Made by a program: the position numbers and the translations under genes. A model generated the notes under the pieces. It was not told the origin of the DNA. It worked only from the letters and a program-made list of their open reading frames with translations, and did no database searches. From Burkholderiales bacterium (lineage in GTDB: Bacteria; Pseudomonadota; Gammaproteobacteria; Burkholderiales; Burkholderiaceae_C), in the NCBI GenBank assembly GCA_016191525.1, contig JACPOK010000019.1, positions 1 to 64,000 of the forward strand: DNA of 64,000 nucleotides, written 5' to 3'. This document shows positions 37,618-46,639 of this stretch, one piece after another; position 1 is the stretch's first letter; every line of letters starts with the position of its first letter.

Positions 37618-39886
37618 CGCGAGGTTGCTCGGCCTGTCCGCCTGTATCGCGGGCTTCTGCACGGCCATGGCGTTCTGCCTGGTCATGTTCAAGGTCGAGC
37701 AGGTCCAGCGCCAGGCGGTGCACGGCCGTTTTGACCTGATGGCGCGCGAAGTGGCGCAGGTGGCCGAGCGCAGCCTTGAAATCGGCCTGCCGTTGTCCGG
37801 GTTGCACGCGCTGCCGGCGGTGCTGGCGCGGCATTCGCGCGCCGACCGCCGGATACTGTCAATCGACGTTACCGACCGGCAGGGCGTGCTGCTTTATTCG
37901 AGCGCCGCCTCGCGCGCCGGCGAAGGCCGTGAAGCGGTCGCCCGCCGCACGGTGGAGAACAGTTTTTCGGTGCCACAGGGCTATGTGGCGGTGCGCTATG
38001 ACGCCGGAGCCGGCGGCGGCCAGCAGGCCCTCGGGCGTGGCCTGGTGGCGCTTTCGCTGGCGGTGTTCGCGCTGGCCGCGGCACTGCTGTTTCTTCTGCT
38101 CAAGCTGCGCGCCGCGCGGCCGGACCGCACGCCCGGCGCCGCTTGGACGGTGCTGGCCCCGCTATTGGCGGTATGCGCGCTGGCCATGGCGGCTATCGCC
38201 TGTTTTGCCTACGGACTGGCCAATCAGGCGCTGACCGGGGAGTTGCGCGAGAAGGCGGCAGTGGTGGCCTTCTCGCTGGCTTCCACCTTCGGCCAGGCGG
38301 CGCACCTTGGCCTGGATGTGGCGCAGATGCCGGGCATCCAGGACAGGCTGGATGAAGTGCGCGCGCAGCATCCTGGCCTCTCGTCGATCGAGGTGAAGTT
38401 TGCCGGTGGTGGCCGCTACGTGGCGCAAGCCGCGGATAGCGCAGCAATCAACGCGGCACTGACGGCGCATGCGTCTTTCGGCGACGCGCAGGAGGCGGCC
38501 GGCCTGCTCACCGTATCGGTGGACGAGCGGTATGTCGCGGGCCTGTTCATGGAGCTCGGGCTGGATTTCCTGGTGCTGCTGGTGGTGGTGGCCTTTCTTA
38601 CGCTGGAGCTGGCCTATTGCCTGGCCGGCAGGCTGGGCGATGCCTTCGCGCGGCCCGCCGCGGCGGACGCGGCCTTAGGCGGGATGCGCGCACCGTTCCT
38701 GCTGCTGTTGCTGGCCGAGGACCTGTCGCGGGGATTTCTTCCCTTGTACGCCGCGGCGCTGCCGGCCGCGTCGTGGGAGATTCCCGCGCAGTGGGTCGTG
38801 GGCGCGCCGATTGCGCTGTTCATGCTTGCCGTGGCCTTTTCCCAGCCCACGCTGGGCCCCTGGGCTGCCCGCGTTGGGGCGCGCCGGGCCTTCTTCTGGG
38901 CGGCGGCGGTGGGCGCGGCCACACACCTGCTGTCGGCCCAGGCCGGCAACGTCGCGCAGCTGCTGGCGTGGCGCTGCGCCGCCGGCGTGGCCTGGGCCGT
39001 GGCCTTCGTGGCTATCCAGGCGCAGGTGCTGGAGGCCACGGCGCCGGCCCATCGCGCGCGCGGCCTGGCGGCGTTTGCCGGCGTCATCATGGTTTCCATG
39101 ATCTGCGGACCGCCGGTGGGCGGACTGCTCGCGGACGGGTTGGGCCAGCAGGCCACGCTGCTGGTCGCGGCGGCCCTGGCGGGCTGTGCCGGGCTGGCCG
39201 CGCTCGCGGCGCCGCGAGCGGTTGCAGGGAGGGTTGCGGCCGGGCCGGCGGCTCCCGCCGGCCTGCGCCGGGCCCTGCTGGGCAACCCGCGCTTCATGGG
39301 GCTGGTGGTGCTGGCCGCGATGCCGGCCAAGCTGGTCCTGGTGGGCTACTGCTTCTACCTGATTCCGCTATTCATCTCCGCCGCCGGCCACACCGCGGCG
39401 ATGTCCGGGCGGCTGATCATGGTGTATTCGGTCGTCATGGTGCTGGGCATGCCGCTGGCCCTGAACCAGCTGGAGCGGCTGCAGCGCTCGCGCAGCGCCA
39501 GCCTGCATCCGGCCTTCGTCGCGGCCGGCCTGGTGCTGTCGGGCCTGGCCGGCTTCTGCATGGTGCTGCCGCATGACCTGCTGGCGGCGTCGCTGGTGGT
39601 CACGGTGCTGGGCGCCGCGCAGGCGCTGAGCATCGCGCCGCAGGCGGCTCTGGTTCAGCAGGTGGCGCCGCGCGAGATCGCTCTATATGGGCAGAACACG
39701 GTATACGGCTACTACCGGTTTGGCGAGCGTGTGGGCAATGCGCTGGGCCCGCTGGCCTGCGCCGCCCTGCTGGCGTGGACCAGCGCCAGGATGGCCTTCA
39801 TGTGGCTGGGTGCCCTCACGGCGCTTTCGGGCCTGGTCTTCGCGTGGCTTTATGTGCCGGCGCGCGCGCCGGCGGTGGCGCGATGA
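37604..39886 (+). CDS. MFS transporter with N-terminal tandem periplasmic sensor-like modules
   Basis: A 760-residue membrane protein with an uncommon layout. Residues 8-28 form a helix, 30-145 a periplasmic segment with a Cache-like line (ILSIDVTDRQGVLLYSS), then two helices (about 146-166 and 181-205), a second periplasmic segment (about 206-305) and a helix (about 306-330). The remainder (about 350-760) is a 12-helix MFS transporter with a loop ALNQLERLQRSR between strands of helices. The start ATG at 37604 overlaps the GNAT gene by 14 bases; a longer frame inside the GNAT gene was rejected. Its stop overlaps the next start (ATGA). The fusion suggests a sensor-transporter or a transporter-like receptor. 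Confidence 0.8.
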   Translation: MSRLDARLLGLSACIAGFCTAMAFCLVMFKVEQVQRQAVHGRFDLMAREVAQVAERSLEIGLPLSGLHALPAVLARHSRADRRILSIDVTDRQGVLLYSSAASRAGEGREAVARRTVENSFSVPQGYVAVRYDAGAGGGQQALGRGLVALSLAVFALAAALLFLLLKLRAARPDRTPGAAWTVLAPLLAVCALAMAAIACFAYGLANQALTGELREKAAVVAFSLASTFGQAAHLGLDVAQMPGIQDRLDEVRAQHPGLSSIEVKFAGGGRYVAQAADSAAINAALTAHASFGDAQEAAGLLTVSVDERYVAGLFMELGLDFLVLLVVVAFLTLELAYCLAGRLGDAFARPAAADAALGGMRAPFLLLLLAEDLSRGFLPLYAAALPAASWEIPAQWVVGAPIALFMLAVAFSQPTLGPWAARVGARRAFFWAAAVGAATHLLSAQAGNVAQLLAWRCAAGVAWAVAFVAIQAQVLEATAPAHRARGLAAFAGVIMVSMICGPPVGGLLADGLGQQATLLVAAALAGCAGLAALAAPRAVAGRVAAGPAAPAGLRRALLGNPRFMGLVVLAAMPAKLVLVGYCFYLIPLFISAAGHTAAMSGRLIMVYSVVMVLGMPLALNQLERLQRSRSASLHPAFVAAGLVLSGLAGFCMVLPHDLLAASLVVTVLGAAQALSIAPQAALVQQVAPREIALYGQNTVYGYYRFGERVGNALGPLACAALLAWTSARMAFMWLGALTALSGLVFAWLYVPARAPAVAR

Positions 39887-40881
39887 ACGGCTTGCGCCGG
39901 CGAGGCTTGCTGCAGCGCGCGGCCGCGGCCTGCTGCGCCCTGCCTTGCGTTGCATGGCCGGCGGGCAGCGCACCGCGCATCGTCATGGTCACTTGGCGCG
40001 GGCCCACGGCGGTCGAGGCGGGTTTTACCGAATTCTGGAAGACCACCGCCCTGTCGCCGCGCTTCGAAATGCACGACGCCGCGCAGGACCCGTTGCGGCT
40101 GGTCCAGATTGCGCGGGAGGTCACTGCCCAGCGGCCCGAGCTGGTGTACGCATGGGGTACGCCCTGCACCTTGGGGCTGATGGGCGCATACAGCGAGCCG
40201 CATCCGGTGATCGGGCGCGAGATTCCGCTGGTGTTTGCGCTGGTGGCCGACCCGGTTGGCGCGGGCATCGTCGCCTCGCTGCAGGCGCCGGGACGCAACG
40301 CCACAGGCGTCTCCCACATGCCGCCGGTTGCGGCGCACTGGCAGGCGATGCGCCGGTACGGCGACGCGCAGTCCGTTGCCGTGCTCTACAACGGCAGCGA
40401 ACCCAACTCGGTTGCCAACGTGCGCGAATGGCGGGCGCTGGCGCAGCGAGAGGGCATTGCGCTGCATGCCGAGGCGTTCGAATCCGGCCCTGCAGGGCAG
40501 CCCGTGATCACCGGCGTAGAAGCCCGGATCGCCGGGCTGCGGCGGCGCGGCGCCCGCTGGCTCTACCTGGGCCCGGACACATTCGTCTTTACCCACCTGC
40601 AGCGGATCGCCACGGGGGCGCTGGCCGCGGGGCTGCGCACCTTCGCCTCCACCGAATCGCAGATCAACGCGGCGGCGCCGGTGCTCGCGGGCCTGGTCTC
40701 GCGGTTCAGCCACGTCGGCCAGTTCGCCGCGCACAAGGCGAACCAGCTGCTGTCGGGGCAGGCCAGCGTACCGGTGGAAACCTTGAGCCGGTTTTCGCTG
40801 GTGGTACGTCTGCAGACGGCGCGCGCGCTGGGCGCGCTGCCGCCGCTGGGGCTGATTGACCACGCCGAATTCCGCCGCTAG
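39883..40881 (+). CDS. ABC-type substrate-binding protein, PF04392-like
   Basis: A 332-residue protein. The N-terminus (MNGLRRRGLLQRAAAACCALP) looks like an export signal with arginines. The body has the two-lobed periplasmic-binding pattern of the ABC_sub_bind (TrpX-like) family: RIVMVTWRGPT at the start of lobe 1, LVFALVADPVGAGIVASL and NATGVSHMPP, and a C-terminal lobe. No ABC permease or ATPase is present. The ATGA overlap with the MFS fusion gene indicates a paired function, possibly ligand delivery to the sensor part. That is inference. Confidence 0.83.
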   Translation: MNGLRRRGLLQRAAAACCALPCVAWPAGSAPRIVMVTWRGPTAVEAGFTEFWKTTALSPRFEMHDAAQDPLRLVQIAREVTAQRPELVYAWGTPCTLGLMGAYSEPHPVIGREIPLVFALVADPVGAGIVASLQAPGRNATGVSHMPPVAAHWQAMRRYGDAQSVAVLYNGSEPNSVANVREWRALAQREGIALHAEAFESGPAGQPVITGVEARIAGLRRRGARWLYLGPDTFVFTHLQRIATGALAAGLRTFASTESQINAAAPVLAGLVSRFSHVGQFAAHKANQLLSGQASVPVETLSRFSLVVRLQTARALGALPPLGLIDHAEFRR

Positions 40882-40886
40882 CCGGC

Positions 40887-43601
40887 TCAGTTGGGCAGGA
40901 CCATGCCGTCAAGGTCGGCAGCGTACTCGGGCTGGCGCAGCGCGGCATCCAGCTCGCGGATGGCGTTCTGGTGCAGCGACATGAAGTAGGGGTAGTAGTG
41001 CTCGCCGATAAAGAAGTAGCGGGCCACGGTGGCCTCCAGCGTCCGCTCCCAGTTCACGGCCACTTCCTGCAGGTTGATGACACGGCCGGGCAGCCAGTTG
41101 TTGAACAGCATGTTCTGCTCCAGCCCGTTGTTGAGCACCGTGTTCTTGGTGGCGATGGCCAGCTGCAGGCGCTTCAGGTCGGAAGCGTCGTTGATGACGA
41201 TCGAATAGCGTTCGCGCCCGGCCACCGGCTGGTTCAGCTCCCAGGTGAGCCGGCTCCAGGCCGCGCGGTCTTCACACGGAACCAGCTCGATGGCGGGCAC
41301 CGGCTCCGAGAACATGTCCTGCGCCGCCATGGAATTGCGCGCGAGAGTGAACGACAGCACCAGCGCCTTGCCCTTGTTGCGCTCGAAGAAACTTTCGGCG
41401 CGCCGGCCGTCGCCCATGCGCGCCATCAGGTCGGCCAGCGACACCGGCCGCTGCAGACCCTGCGCTGCCTGCTCGAAGAAGAACAGGTTCTCGATCCGGA
41501 TGGCGTCCGCCGCTTTCAGCCGATCCAGCATCCGGCTCATCATTCCGGTAACGAAGACGAACTCGCCCGGCACGCGGTCGCCGGTAAATTGGGCGAACGG
41601 CGGCTTGCGTGCGGCCTCCGGCCGCCGCTCGATCACCCGGTTGGCCAGCGCGCGGTAGGCCAGCAGTCGCCGGTTGCCGCGGATAAATTGGCTGTCCAGC
41701 AGGTCTTCCGCGCGGATGCGGTACTGCTCGCGGAACAGTGACGAGTTGGCGAGGTTGAAGCGCTCGTCGTCCTTGGGATACTGCGCCTTGGTTTCGCGGA
41801 AATTCTCCGTCACCACCGAGGGCGTGAGCACAATCACCACCTCGCGCGAATCGTTTTGCGCCGTCTCGCGCCCGAACAGCTTGCCCAGCACCGGTATCTC
41901 GCCCAGCCCCGGCACCTTGTCCTCGGTGCGGTTTTGCGTGCGGCTCACCAGCCCTCCGATGATCAGCGGCATGTTGTCGCGGATGCGCGCGTAGGTCTGC
42001 ACGCGGCGCGTCGAGATCGTCGGCGCCGATGCGAGGGAAATCTTGGTCTGCGGGTCCAGCACCTGCAGGTCCTGGTTGGGCACGGTGGCCGACACCGTGG
42101 CGTCGATGAGCATGCTGATCTCCGTGTTGTCCTCGGTGATGCGGGGCCGCACATTCAGCAGTATCCCGGTGGGGATGTACTGGAAAGAGAACGCCACCCG
42201 GCTGCTTCCTGCCGCGGTTCCGGCGTCCTTGGAGGTGGCGATGGGGATATCCGTTCCCACTCGGATGGTGGCCTGGCGGTTGTCCAGCGTGATGACCGAC
42301 GGGCGCGACAGCACTTCCGCCTTGTTGGACTGCACCAGCGCATTGATGCGGGCCAGCACATGGGCGGGTGTCAGCGACAGCGCGGAGTCGCGCAGGAAGC
42401 TGAACGCCGAGTCGCCCGCCTGCAGCGGCGTGAGGCTGCCCAGCGAGAGCTCTTTCGAGCCTTTCTTGGCGCTCCATTGCACGCCCAGCTCGCGCAGCCC
42501 CTCCTGGCTGACTTCGAGCACAAGGCCTTCAATGAAGACCTGGCGCGCGGGCCGGTCCACCGTCTCCTGCAGCGTCCGGCGGACCTTGGTGAACTGCTCA
42601 GGGTAGGACGGATGGAACAGCACCATTAGCTGCGAGGTGCCGGCCGCGACCGTTTCATTCAGGCTGGAGGCCATGCTGGGCATCACCGTCAGGCCCATGT
42701 TGTCGCGCTGCACGGCCGCTGCCGCTGCCGCCGCGCTGGCGGAGTTGCCGTCGATCCCGCCCACCAAGCCCAGGTTGCGCGGCTCGGTGGAGGGCAGCTT
42801 GATGATCAGCGGCAGACGGTCAAACGAGATGGTGGAGGGCGTGGCGCGCGCGGGCGCAGGCCGCGCGGCCGCCACCGGAGCGGCCGGCCCCGCGGCGACG
42901 GGGAGCGGCCCGTCGCCGCGCAGTTTGCCGGGGTCGGAGCCGTCAGGCATCGGGCGCCTTGCAACCGCCTCGGGCGGGCGGCCGGCTTCGGCGCCTGCGG
43001 GAGCCTCCGCGTCGGGCACGGTGGCGTAGCCCATTGCGCGCAGTGCGAACAGGGCCGCGTCCGCATCGGCATAGCTCAGCGTGATGATGCGCGATTCCAG
43101 CGAATTCATGGGCAACTGCGCGAGGATGTCGGCGCGCTCGGCCATGAAGGCCTGCAACGCCGTCTCGAAGCCGCCGCCGGCAAGTTCGGGGTGCGGCAGG
43201 CGCCCGCCCTGCCTCTCATGCCATCCGGTGACCCACAGCTGCGGCAGGCGGCGGGGAGCCGCAATGAAGCCAAAGGCCAGCAGTTCGCTTTCGCCCTGCA
43301 CCAGCCGAGCCAGTGCCACGGTGGCGGTCACGGTTGCCGGCTGGCCGGGGATGGCGGCTTCCCCCAGCCCGAGGCGCCGGTAGCCCGCGCCCTGTTCGAG
43401 GTAGGCGGCCAGGTCCTGCACCAGTTCGGCCAGCTGCGCTGGCGGCACGCGGGGCAATGGCAGGAATTTCTGCATGACGGCTGGCGCCGCCGGCAGCGCC
43501 GCGGGCCGAGCCGGGGCCTGCGCGGCGCACGGCCCCAGCAGCAGCGCGCCGGTGAAGGCGGCGGCGCGCGCGAGCACAAGCGGCGTGATTCCCAGGTTCA
43601 T
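40887..43601 (-). CDS. Orphan secretin (type II/III/IV pilus-type outer-membrane channel)
   Basis: A 904-residue protein. A signal-like N-terminus is followed by N-domain regions (about 150-260), a Pro/Ala-rich linker, a secretin N1-type segment (ATSQLMVLFHPSYPEQF, about 310-370) and the secretin core, with EVLSRPSVITLDNRQATIRVG and the signature VPGLGEIPVLGKLFG near residue 567. The remaining 285 residues form a C-terminal extension that is not part of usual GspD or PilQ. No secretion ATPase, inner-membrane platform, pseudopilin or pilotin gene lies nearby. It points away from a LuxR response regulator, with the 18-bp element copy B in between. It may form a pore for the neighbouring exported proteins, which is inference. 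Confidence 0.88.
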   Translation of the reverse strand: MNLGITPLVLARAAAFTGALLLGPCAAQAPARPAALPAAPAVMQKFLPLPRVPPAQLAELVQDLAAYLEQGAGYRRLGLGEAAIPGQPATVTATVALARLVQGESELLAFGFIAAPRRLPQLWVTGWHERQGGRLPHPELAGGGFETALQAFMAERADILAQLPMNSLESRIITLSYADADAALFALRAMGYATVPDAEAPAGAEAGRPPEAVARRPMPDGSDPGKLRGDGPLPVAAGPAAPVAAARPAPARATPSTISFDRLPLIIKLPSTEPRNLGLVGGIDGNSASAAAAAAAVQRDNMGLTVMPSMASSLNETVAAGTSQLMVLFHPSYPEQFTKVRRTLQETVDRPARQVFIEGLVLEVSQEGLRELGVQWSAKKGSKELSLGSLTPLQAGDSAFSFLRDSALSLTPAHVLARINALVQSNKAEVLSRPSVITLDNRQATIRVGTDIPIATSKDAGTAAGSSRVAFSFQYIPTGILLNVRPRITEDNTEISMLIDATVSATVPNQDLQVLDPQTKISLASAPTISTRRVQTYARIRDNMPLIIGGLVSRTQNRTEDKVPGLGEIPVLGKLFGRETAQNDSREVVIVLTPSVVTENFRETKAQYPKDDERFNLANSSLFREQYRIRAEDLLDSQFIRGNRRLLAYRALANRVIERRPEAARKPPFAQFTGDRVPGEFVFVTGMMSRMLDRLKAADAIRIENLFFFEQAAQGLQRPVSLADLMARMGDGRRAESFFERNKGKALVLSFTLARNSMAAQDMFSEPVPAIELVPCEDRAAWSRLTWELNQPVAGRERYSIVINDASDLKRLQLAIATKNTVLNNGLEQNMLFNNWLPGRVINLQEVAVNWERTLEATVARYFFIGEHYYPYFMSLHQNAIRELDAALRQPEYAADLDGMVLPN

Positions 43602-43631
43602 CGGCCGACTCTAGGTCCGCCGCCGAGGGGG

Positions 43632-43664
43632 CGTTAGGCCCAAAGACCCATTGCTTTTTGGGCC
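43632..43664 (-). promoter_or_regulatory. 18-bp element, copy B, with inverted partner (secretin / response regulator)
   Basis: On the minus strand GGGTCTTTGGGCCTAACG (43649-43632) stands 30 bases before the secretin start. Sixteen of 18 bases match copy A. An inverted half, CTTTTTGGGCC (43654-43664), faces the response regulator gene and gives an inverted repeat GGCCCAAA/TTTGGGCC (43637-43644 with 43657-43664). It is therefore placed to serve both directions. Confidence 0.6.
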
Positions 43665-43685
43665 CCGCCGATAGAATTGCCCCGC

Positions 43686-44303
43686 ATGGCGCGCCTGCTC
43701 ATCATCGACGACCACCCGCTTTTCCTGCAGGGCCTGGCCGCGCTGTTGAAGGAGGCGATGCCCGGTGCCGAACTGCTGTGCGTGCCGTCGGCCGCACAGG
43801 CGCTGGAAATCGCGCGCGAGCCGCTGCCGCTGGACGGCATCCTGCTGGACTTGAGCCTGCCGGACAGCGAAGGCATCGTCCTGATCCCCGAGCTGCGGCG
43901 GCTGCAGCCGCACGCGCCCATCGCCATCGTCTCTGCCCGTGAATCGCGCGAGCACATCCGCGCCGCTTTCAGGGCCGGCGTGCAGGGCTACATCTTCAAG
44001 TCGCAGGTGCCCGAGCACCTGGCCCATGCGCTGCAGGCGGTGTTCGACGGCAACCTGGTGGTGCCTCCGGGCCATGAGGCCCTGCTGCGCGAGGTGCCCA
44101 CGACGACGATCAGCCTGAGCCGGCGCCATCTTGACGTGCTGCGGCTGATGAGCGACGGCATGGGCAACCGCTCCATCGCGGACAAGCTGCACCTCTCTGA
44201 GAAAACCGTCAAGAACCATATCGGCGCCATCTTCGAATCGCTGTGCGTGGTCAACCGCGTGCAGGCGATCAATGAGGCGCGGCTGCGTGGCTTCATCGAT
44301 TGA
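43686..44303 (+). CDS. NarL/LuxR-type response regulator
   Basis: A 205-residue regulator. The receiver domain has Asp55 as phospho-acceptor (LLDLSLPDS), an acidic pair IIDDHP and a Lys in YIFKSQ. The C-terminal LuxR helix-turn-helix reads LSRRHLDVLRLMSDGMGNRSIADKLHLSEKTVKNHIGAIF. The ATG at 43686 is preferred over TTG at 43677. It overlaps the histidine kinase gene by 32 bases and is divergent from the secretin. It is the natural candidate to bind the 18-bp element, which is inference. Confidence 0.93.
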   Translation: MARLLIIDDHPLFLQGLAALLKEAMPGAELLCVPSAAQALEIAREPLPLDGILLDLSLPDSEGIVLIPELRRLQPHAPIAIVSARESREHIRAAFRAGVQGYIFKSQVPEHLAHALQAVFDGNLVVPPGHEALLREVPTTTISLSRRHLDVLRLMSDGMGNRSIADKLHLSEKTVKNHIGAIFESLCVVNRVQAINEARLRGFID

Positions 44304-46032
44304 CACGCTGGGCAGCCTGGTCCTGCACGAGCAGGTCAAGGGCCAATACGGCGGCATGCGCCCGAGCTACCTGGGCTCGGCCATCGCCGCCACTGTCTAT
44401 GCCGGCATCGTGTACGGCCTGGTCGACAGCTGGAAGCTGGCGCTGTGGCTGGCGGCCGTGTATGTGCAGGCGGGCGGCCGGGCGCTGCTGAGGCGCGCGT
44501 ACCTGCGCCATGCCCCCAGGCCGCAGGATGCCGCGCGCTGGGGCCGCTATGCGCTGGCCGGCTCCACCGCGTCGGGTGTGCTGTGGGGCTGCATGGGACT
44601 GTTCCTGATGGTGCCGGGGCGCTTTGACTACCAGGCCTATGCCGTGCTGTTCATCGTCGCTATCGGCGCCAATTCCGTCTTCGCTTCCGCTTCGTACCTG
44701 CCGGCCTTCTACGGGTTCTTCTACCCCGCCACCGTGCCCATCATCCTGCGGCTGATGGCCGACGGCGGCAGCATCCAGCAGATCCTGGGCTGGTCGTCGG
44801 TGATGTACCTGCCGCCCATGACCATCTTCGCCCACTTCATCAACCGCACCATCCGCGATTCGCACCGGCTGCGCTTCGAGAACCTCGGCCTGATTGAGGA
44901 GCTCAAGCGCCAGAAGAACGCGGCCGACCAGGCCAACATCGCCAAATCGCGGTTCCTCGCCGCGGCCAGCCATGACCTGCGCCAGCCGCTGCACGCCATC
45001 GAGCTGTTCGTGAAGGCGCTGCACCAGCAGGCGCTGCCCGAGGCGGCGACCGGGCTGCTGCTGTACCTGGAACGTTCGGTCTCGGCGATGCGCGGCCTGT
45101 TCGACGCGCTGCTGGACATCTCGCGCCTGGATGCGGGGGTGGTGGAGCCGGAAATCCGGGAAACCGCGCTGGCCCCACTGCTGGAGCGCATCGCCCAGGA
45201 CGCGCGCGCCATGGCCGAGGGCCGGCCGGTGAGCGTGACCCTGGTGGCCACGCAGGCCTGGGTCCACACCGACGCGGTGCTGCTGGCGGTGGTGCTGTCC
45301 AACCTGGTTGCCAACGCGGTGCGCTACACGCCGCAAGGCCGCGTCGTGCTGGGCTGCCGGCGGCATGGCGGTGAACTGGCCGTCGAGGTGTGGGACACCG
45401 GCCTGGGCATTCCAGCGAACCGGCTGGACGATATCTTCCAGGAATACGTGCAGCTGGGTAACCCCGAGCGCGACCGCTCCAAGGGCCTGGGCCTGGGCCT
45501 GGCCATCGTCAAGCGGCTTTGTTCGCTGCTGGGCCACCGGGTGGAGGTGCAATCCTGGCCGGGGCGGGGCAGCCGGTTTCGCGTGCTCATGCCGTTGTCG
45601 GCGCGGCGCGGCGCGCCGGAGCCGGCGCCGCTGCGGCCCCAACCCAATGAAGACGGCGGCGGGCGGCTGGTGGTGGTGATCGACGACGAAGGCGATATCC
45701 GAAACGCGATGGCGGCGTTGCTTACCGGATGGGGATTCAGGCCCGTTGTCGCCGGCAGTGCCGCAGACGCGATGGCCTTGCTGGCCGCCGAGCCCCTGGT
45801 GCCGGCGCTGCTGGTATCGGACTACCGGCTGGCCGGCGATTCAAACGGCATCGACGCCATCAATGAGCTGCGGCTGCAATACAACCAGGATCTGCCGGGG
45901 ATCCTGATCACCGGGGACACCGACCCCGTCCGGATCGCACAGGCCCAGGCCTCGGGCCTGCCGGTGTTGCACAAGCCGGTGCAGACCGAGCGGCTGCGCC
46001 AGCTGATGTTCGAACTGGCCAGCGCAGGCTGA
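44272..46032 (+). CDS. Membrane histidine kinase with C-terminal receiver
   Basis: A 586-residue protein. Residues 30-190 contain about six hydrophobic helices and no large periplasmic domain. The kinase core has ASHDLRQPLHAIELF (His234), N-box LVANAVRY and G-box GLGLGLAIVKRL. The C-terminal receiver (about 465-580) has Asp517 (VSDYRLAGD). It resembles the ErcS-type kinases that pair with LuxR regulators. The gene overlaps the response regulator by 32 bases, so they form a pair. An in-frame GTG at 44287 is an alternative start. Its stop lies in a 16-base palindrome shared with the next gene. Confidence 0.92.
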   Translation: MRRGCVASSIDTLGSLVLHEQVKGQYGGMRPSYLGSAIAATVYAGIVYGLVDSWKLALWLAAVYVQAGGRALLRRAYLRHAPRPQDAARWGRYALAGSTASGVLWGCMGLFLMVPGRFDYQAYAVLFIVAIGANSVFASASYLPAFYGFFYPATVPIILRLMADGGSIQQILGWSSVMYLPPMTIFAHFINRTIRDSHRLRFENLGLIEELKRQKNAADQANIAKSRFLAAASHDLRQPLHAIELFVKALHQQALPEAATGLLLYLERSVSAMRGLFDALLDISRLDAGVVEPEIRETALAPLLERIAQDARAMAEGRPVSVTLVATQAWVHTDAVLLAVVLSNLVANAVRYTPQGRVVLGCRRHGGELAVEVWDTGLGIPANRLDDIFQEYVQLGNPERDRSKGLGLGLAIVKRLCSLLGHRVEVQSWPGRGSRFRVLMPLSARRGAPEPAPLRPQPNEDGGGRLVVVIDDEGDIRNAMAALLTGWGFRPVVAGSAADAMALLAAEPLVPALLVSDYRLAGDSNGIDAINELRLQYNQDLPGILITGDTDPVRIAQAQASGLPVLHKPVQTERLRQLMFELASAG

Positions 46033-46043
46033 GCGTGCTCAGC
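46028..46043. other. Palindrome containing both convergent stop codons
   Basis: GCTGAGC (46028-46034) pairs with GCTCAGC (46037-46043) around GT. The TGA stop of the kinase on plus (46030-46032) and of the secreted protein on minus (46039-46041) are both inside. No T-tract follows. It may act as a weak bidirectional stop or stabilise 3' ends. Confidence 0.4.
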
Positions 46044-46608
46044 TGAGGAGGGCCTCGAAGATGTCGCCGGGGCCCGGAACGAAATCGCCCGGCTTGGCCG
46101 GCGTGATGGCCGCGGGGCAGGAATAGCGCGCCTTCAGCTTGCCATCCGCGTTCCTGACGTTGATGAAATAGCTGCCGCGCTTCATGCTGCCATCGTTGCT
46201 GGTGGGATGCATGATCTCCATGTAGCCGTCCGAGATGTGCTTGACGATGGGCCCGTCGCCCTGGATGAAGATGCCGCACTGGTCGCCGTGATAGGCCAGG
46301 CCCGAGTTGTAGGTGCTGAAGTTGACGATCACGTTCGACTGGACAACCTTGTTGCGCTTGCCCGGCGAGCAGTCGGTGTTGCTCCAGTGGCAGCAATCCT
46401 TGACGGGCTCGGCGTTGAAATTGCCCTTGGAGTCGCGATGGGTGATCTTGGAGGCCTTGAGCGTCTTGTCCATCGCACCGCCGCTGCCGTAGTAGTACCC
46501 TGTGTACTTCACCGGGACATTGGTGAAGTTGTAGACGCAGAAGGCCTGCGCGCCGGAGGCCAGCAGCAGTGCGCCGCAAGCCGCGGCCAGCATGAAGAAG
46601 CGTTTCAT
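46039..46608 (-). CDS. Small Cys-rich secreted protein of unknown function
   Basis: A 189-residue protein with a clear signal peptide (MKRFFMLAAACGALLLASGAQA, cleavage after AQA). The mature part begins FCVYNFTN and holds six Cys (FC, CC, TDC, QC, YSC), an even number that would allow three disulfides. Gly/Tyr-rich segments and paired His occur, but I recognise no family. The 18-bp element core lies 52 bases before its start, with a second partial TTAGGC at 46640-46645. It may be exported to or through the outer membrane, perhaps via the secretin. That is only a hypothesis. Confidence 0.75.
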   Translation of the reverse strand: MKRFFMLAAACGALLLASGAQAFCVYNFTNVPVKYTGYYYGSGGAMDKTLKASKITHRDSKGNFNAEPVKDCCHWSNTDCSPGKRNKVVQSNVIVNFSTYNSGLAYHGDQCGIFIQGDGPIVKHISDGYMEIMHPTSNDGSMKRGSYFINVRNADGKLKARYSCPAAITPAKPGDFVPGPGDIFEALLS

Positions 46609-46639
46609 TTCGATCTCCTTGGAAAAAGGTGATCGGACT

